Translations under genes and position numbers: made by a program
DNA from: Brachybacterium subflavum
Lineage (GTDB): Bacteria > Actinomycetota > Actinomycetes > Actinomycetales > Dermabacteraceae
DNA length: 64,000 nucleotides
NCBI RefSeq assembly: GCF_009299795.1
Contig: NZ_VIGP01000005.1
Span: forward strand, 1 to 64,000
Reading direction: 5' to 3'
The notes under the pieces: generated by a model
Database searches by the model: none
Told to the model about the DNA's origin: nothing
The model's input: only the letters and a program-made list of their open reading frames with translations
Part shown: in pieces, positions 61,501 to 64,000 of the stretch
Numbering within the stretch: position 1 is the first letter of the stretch
Layout of the letters: the number at the start of each line of letters is the position of its first letter

Positions 61501-62415
61501 ACCCGCCTGGCCCTGGTCCGTCGCGGCGCCCTGGTCGGCGCCCGCCTGACCCTGCTGGCCCGCCTGACCCTGCTGGCCCGCGGCGTCGCCGCCGGCCGCG
61601 CCGCCGCTCGACCCGTCGGCCGATTCCCCGGAGGCGTCGGAGGCGCCGGACGAGCCGGAGGACGCGCCCTGCGAGCCGGGCATGACGACCATGCCCTTGA
61701 GGTCGTCGATGCTGTTCATCTCCTGGCCGATGACGACGTCGATGCTCTGCTTCTCGTCGGTCACGCTGCCGCCGGGCAGGGACAGGCCGTTGGCGTCGAG
61801 CGCCGTGGAGATGTCGTCGTCGGTGAGCCCGGCCTTCTCCATCTCGTCCTCGTCGGGCGTGATGCGCACGATCTTCTCGGGCGCGCCGATCACCGCGACG
61901 GAGGAGACCCCGTCCACGCGCTCGAGCTCCGGGGTGACGCTCGTGTCGAGGCGATCGGCGAGCTCGGACGGATCCAGATCGGAGGAGACCGACAGCACCA
62001 CGGCCGGCAGGTCGCTCGTGCCGCCGGAGATGACCTGCGGGTCCGCGCCCTCGGGGAGCTGGTCGTCGATGCGGCCGACGGCGGCGTCGACCTGGTTGGT
62101 CGCGCGCGCGGTGTCGGTGCCGTAGGTGAGCTCGACGGTCACCACCGAGACGCCCGCCTGCGAGGACGACGAGGTCTTCTCGACGTCCTCGATGCCCGTG
62201 ACCGCCTGCTCGACGGGTTTGCTGATCTGCTTCTGCACCTGCTCCGAGGAGGCTCCCGGCGAGGTGGTCATCACTTGGATCTGCGGGAGCGAGACGGAGG
62301 GGATCAGCTCCTGGCGCATGGTCGTCATCGCGAAGATCCCGATGATCGAGACGGCGATGCAGACCAGAGCGATGAACGGACGATTGTTCAGGCTGAGCTT
62401 GGCCAGACGGTTCAT
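58561..62415 (-). CDS. RND-superfamily efflux pump (HAE1/SwrC-like)
   Basis: 1284-residue inner-membrane pump with two TM1-plus-five-helix halves separated by large extracytoplasmic loops. It begins MNRLAKLSLNNRPFIALVCIAV; the proton-relay TM4 region reads SIGRVVDDSIVVIENITRHLA (with the DD pair), and the second half has MLVGIVVTNAIVLIDLVNQ. Residues 245-328 of the first loop are a low-complexity Ser/Gly then Gly/Gln/Ala tract. The last 150 residues are a charged, Ala/Glu/Arg-rich cytoplasmic tail. AGGAGA precedes ATG 62415. No membrane-fusion gene is adjacent. Substrates are probably drugs, lipids or surfactants. Confidence 0.88.
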   Translation of the reverse strand: MNRLAKLSLNNRPFIALVCIAVSIIGIFAMTTMRQELIPSVSLPQIQVMTTSPGASSEQVQKQISKPVEQAVTGIEDVEKTSSSSQAGVSVVTVELTYGTDTARATNQVDAAVGRIDDQLPEGADPQVISGGTSDLPAVVLSVSSDLDPSELADRLDTSVTPELERVDGVSSVAVIGAPEKIVRITPDEDEMEKAGLTDDDISTALDANGLSLPGGSVTDEKQSIDVVIGQEMNSIDDLKGMVVMPGSQGASSGSSGASDASGESADGSSGGAAGGDAAGQQGQAGQQGQAGADQGAATDQGQAGQQGQSGQQGQAGQQGQAGQSGQQEITTLGDVAKVEETTEDPTSISRTNGRESLVMMVTATSDGNVVDISKDVSSKLDSTLTEVGGDAKSDVVFDQAPFIRESIVSLAEEGLLGLVMAVGVILLFLRRLRPTLVTAISIPTSLLIAFIGMLVTGYTLNMLTLAALTISIGRVVDDSIVVIENITRHLAYGKTRRRAILDAVKEVAGAITASTLATVVVFLPIAIVAGMAGELFRPFALTVAIAMLSSLLVALTIVPVLAYWFLRPPKKQPVPDDPDDEAQVAKVREAAEAREERTWLHRLYAPLLRLTLNSLPRRLITVAVAILVLVGTVFLTPLLKINFLGDTGQNIASITQTLPAGTSLEDSSKKAKDSEKALMDLDGVETVQTTIGSGGDGGFSAGGGGGENEISFSITTDADSDQQALQTKMVRTLQDLPDPGDVEAADMTSATGSSTVDIQITGPTAKDRQEANDAILDELDPAPSGVKEVTSDLEGDQPTAVVTVDRKEAAEKGLTEQAVVGLVAQKMNPGSVGTITLDDEDLDIYVEQKDDVTTLKKLKDLDLAEGLPLTDVAKVSEEESRPSIATQDNVETVTVSLAPTSSDNVGAVSQAAQKAIDDADLPSGVKASLGGSASDIDETFGQLGIAMLAAILLVYVLLVWIFKSLVQPLVLLVSIPFAATGALGLLVLTGVPLGLPSMIGLLMLVGIVVTNAIVLIDLVNQYRRGGMALDDAIHVGAAKRLRPILMTAAATIFALLPMAFGITGKGGFISQPLAVVVIGGLVTSTLLTLVIVPVLYRLTEGPGERRRLRREAAERDRREAAEREAQAAREAQSRELGERAAAAAAASPAAPATTGAGAGAAAPVSPASPVEAPDDGASPTTASVTPASAGAATTADAQNGATAAGASAPADALSEADPSANSHRASGPAHTAPAGETGAHAAGRSGEGESRTGSGQSGARRVGARREAGRGGPLRRIRNRFRR

Positions 62416-62613
62416 GAGTCTCCTGGGCCGGAGGGCCGGGACGATCGAGCGGGGCGGTCGGACGCGGCCGACACAGGACGGCCATCCTCGGGCATTCGAC
62501 CACAGGTCGGACATGGCGAGCATCAGCCGAAGGTCGGAGCATGGGGTGTGATCCGTCCGCCGGCCGCCGTCCGCCCCCGGCGCCCGGTCGCCCACCGGCC
62601 GCCGCGCCCCTGA

Positions 62614-62619
62614 CAGGAT
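62614..62619 (+). promoter_or_regulatory. -10 element for the leaderless MATE gene
   Basis: CAGGAT ends 6 nt before GTG 62626; no ribosome site is present. Confidence 0.5.
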
Positions 62620-62625
62620 GGATCC

Positions 62626-64000
62626 GTGCCCCGCCCGACCCCCGACCCCTCCTCCGCGCAGACCCCCGATTCCTCTCCCGGCCCCTCCCCCGCCGCGGCC
62701 CGCCGCTCCGTGGACCGCGAGATCCTGCGCCTCGCCCTGCCCTCGCTCGGCGCGCTGGTCGCCGAGCCGCTGTTCGTGATCGCGGACTCCGCGTTCATCG
62801 CACGCGTCTCGACGACCTCGCTGGCCGGGCTCGGGCTCGCCTCGACGGTGCTGACCACCGTCGTCGGCCTCTCGGTGTTCCTCGCCTATTCGACGACCGC
62901 GTCGGTCGCGCGGGCCGTCGGCGCCGGTCGCATGCGCGAGGCGATCGCCCGCGGGGTCGACGCCGCCTGGCTCGCCCTCATGATCGGCGCAGGCTGCCTG
63001 CTGGTGCTCGTCGCGGCGGGCGGCGTGCTGCTCCCGCTCTTCGGGGCGGGGGCCGACGTCACCTCCGAGGCCGCCGTCTACCTGCGGATCTCCGCGCTCG
63101 GCCTCCCCGCGATGCTCTCGGTGCAGGCGACCACGGGCCTGATCCGCGGACTGCAGGACGCGCGGCTGCCGCTCATCGTGGCCGTGGGCGGAGCGCTGCT
63201 GAACATCCCCCTGAACGCCCTGCTTATCTTCGGCCTGGACATGGGGATCGCCGGCAGCGCCACCGGCACCGTGATCAGCCAATGGCTGATGGCCGGCGTG
63301 CTGCTGGGGGTGGTCGTGCGCCATGCGCGCCGCGAGGGCGTGGCGCTGCGGCCGCACCTGGGCTCGGTCGCGGCGACCGGCCGCGAGTCCTTGCCGATGT
63401 TCGTGCGCACCCTCAGCCTGCGCATCGTCACCCTCGTCACCGTGCTCGTCGCGGCGCGCCTGGGCGCCGTGCAGCTGGCCGCCCATCAGCTCGCGAGCAC
63501 CGTGTTCATGCTGCTCTCGCTCGCGCTCGACGCCCTGGCGATCGCGGGCCAGGCGCTGACCGGCAGACATCTGGGCGCCGCGGACACCACCACCGTCCAC
63601 GCCGTGACCAGCCGTCTCACCCGCTGGGGCGTGGGCGGCGGGGCCGCAGTGGGGGTGGTGCTCCTCGCGGCGAGCTACGTGGTGCCCTCGTGGTTCAGCC
63701 CGGACCCGGCGGTGCAGGAGAACCTGCGCGCGGCGATGTGGGTGCTGGTCGTCGCCCAGCCCGTCGCCGGCTTCGTGTTCGTGCTCGACGGCGTGCTCAT
63801 GGGCGCGGGCGATGCCCCCTACCTGGCCCGGGCCGGCATGCTCACGATGCTCGCCGTGATGCCGGGGGCGATCGTCGTCTGGCTCTGGGCGCCGGCGGGA
63901 CCGCTGGGCCTGGCCGCCCTCTGGGTCGCCACGAACCTGCTGTTCATGGTCGCCCGCGCCGTCGCCCTCGGAGTGCGCGTGCGCGGGGACGCCTGGATGC
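62626..64000 (+). CDS. MATE-family efflux transporter (DinF-like), 3' end beyond window
   Basis: 458 codons are visible before the window ends, so the protein is nearly complete for a 440-470-residue family. After a Pro/Ser-rich start of about 28 residues, ILRLALPSLGALVAEPLFVIADSAFIAR is TM1 of the DinF/NorM fold, and AAHQLASTVFMLLSLALDALAIAGQALTG is the seventh-helix signature. Twelve helices are expected. The pumps export drugs or toxic compounds using H+ or Na+. It is divergent from the RND pump, 210 bp apart, so the two may share a regulatory region. Confidence 0.88.
   Translation, partial: MPRPTPDPSSAQTPDSSPGPSPAAARRSVDREILRLALPSLGALVAEPLFVIADSAFIARVSTTSLAGLGLASTVLTTVVGLSVFLAYSTTASVARAVGAGRMREAIARGVDAAWLALMIGAGCLLVLVAAGGVLLPLFGAGADVTSEAAVYLRISALGLPAMLSVQATTGLIRGLQDARLPLIVAVGGALLNIPLNALLIFGLDMGIAGSATGTVISQWLMAGVLLGVVVRHARREGVALRPHLGSVAATGRESLPMFVRTLSLRIVTLVTVLVAARLGAVQLAAHQLASTVFMLLSLALDALAIAGQALTGRHLGAADTTTVHAVTSRLTRWGVGGGAAVGVVLLAASYVVPSWFSPDPAVQENLRAAMWVLVVAQPVAGFVFVLDGVLMGAGDAPYLARAGMLTMLAVMPGAIVVWLWAPAGPLGLAALWVATNLLFMVARAVALGVRVRGDAWM

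Noticed and set aside
61432-61683. Frameshift or assembly error in the RND gene
   Set aside because: The repetitive tract stays in frame with intact RND sequence on both sides.

Overview
This 64 kb window is very GC-rich actinobacterial chromosome, most likely from the Micrococcales; the gene set (mannitol PTS, GluABCD-type transporter, OpuC-type transporter) would suit a Dermabacteraceae/Brachybacterium-like organism, but that placement is inference. The evidence is the GC-rich codon use, many GTG starts, a tRNA without an encoded CCA, and a recurring arrangement in which a -10 hexamer (A at position 2, T at position 6) lies 6-8 nt before the start codon. That arrangement predicts leaderless transcripts for about 17 genes. 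No rRNA, CRISPR array, prophage or insertion sequence is visible.

Layout. 0-3 kb: start of a left-truncated minus-strand gene, a 0.6 kb non-coding stretch with three DnaA-box-like motifs, then an MFS transporter and an SMP-30-type lactonase. 3-7 kb: an osmoprotectant ABC operon (ATPase, two permeases, binding protein) ending in an NmrA-like reductase. 7-13 kb: a GluABCD-type polar amino acid ABC cluster facing a DAACS symporter translationally coupled to D-cysteine desulfhydrase. 13-20.5 kb: pyridoxal kinase, a GtrA-like protein, mannitol PTS (mtlA, mtlD), HPr and enzyme I. 20.6-24 kb: NYN-domain protein, a 31-residue candidate peptide, tRNA-Ser(CGA), oligopeptidase B. 24-27 kb: methionine importer metNIQ. 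27-30 kb: tadA, a DHFR-like reductase, upp, then a Met/Cys-rich 35-codon leader ORF in front of a winged-helix regulator. 30-38.5 kb: ParA-like ATPase, SNF2 helicase coupled to a SWIM zinc-finger protein, serine hydrolase. 38-46 kb: Ser/Thr kinase, two GNATs, a YczE-like membrane protein, an esterase, a CynX-type MFS transporter, an unknown protein. 45.6-48.5 kb: a DUF4143-type ATPase with triplicated promoter repeats, then dnaB. 48.5-57 kb: DoxX, an NAD-binding protein, a POT peptide transporter, a DinB-like protein, a 700-residue unknown protein, and two adjacent ferritin-like paralogues of which only the second keeps diiron ligands. 57-64 kb: a DUF559/AbiEi-like nuclease gene flanked by two copies of a 69-bp repeat, a tandem-repeat array, a large RND pump and a MATE pump cut by the window end.

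How the genes fit together: much of the window is nutrient acquisition (mannitol, peptides, glutamate/cystine-like amino acids, methionine, osmoprotectants) together with the general PTS proteins that energise MtlA. PLP supply (PdxK) sits beside a PLP enzyme (DcyD). The most unusual elements are the Met/Cys leader ORF with a hairpin over its stop codon, the repeat-flanked DUF559 gene, the tandem promoter repeats of the DUF4143 ATPase, the intact/degenerate ferritin-like pair, and long perfect palindromes between convergent genes.
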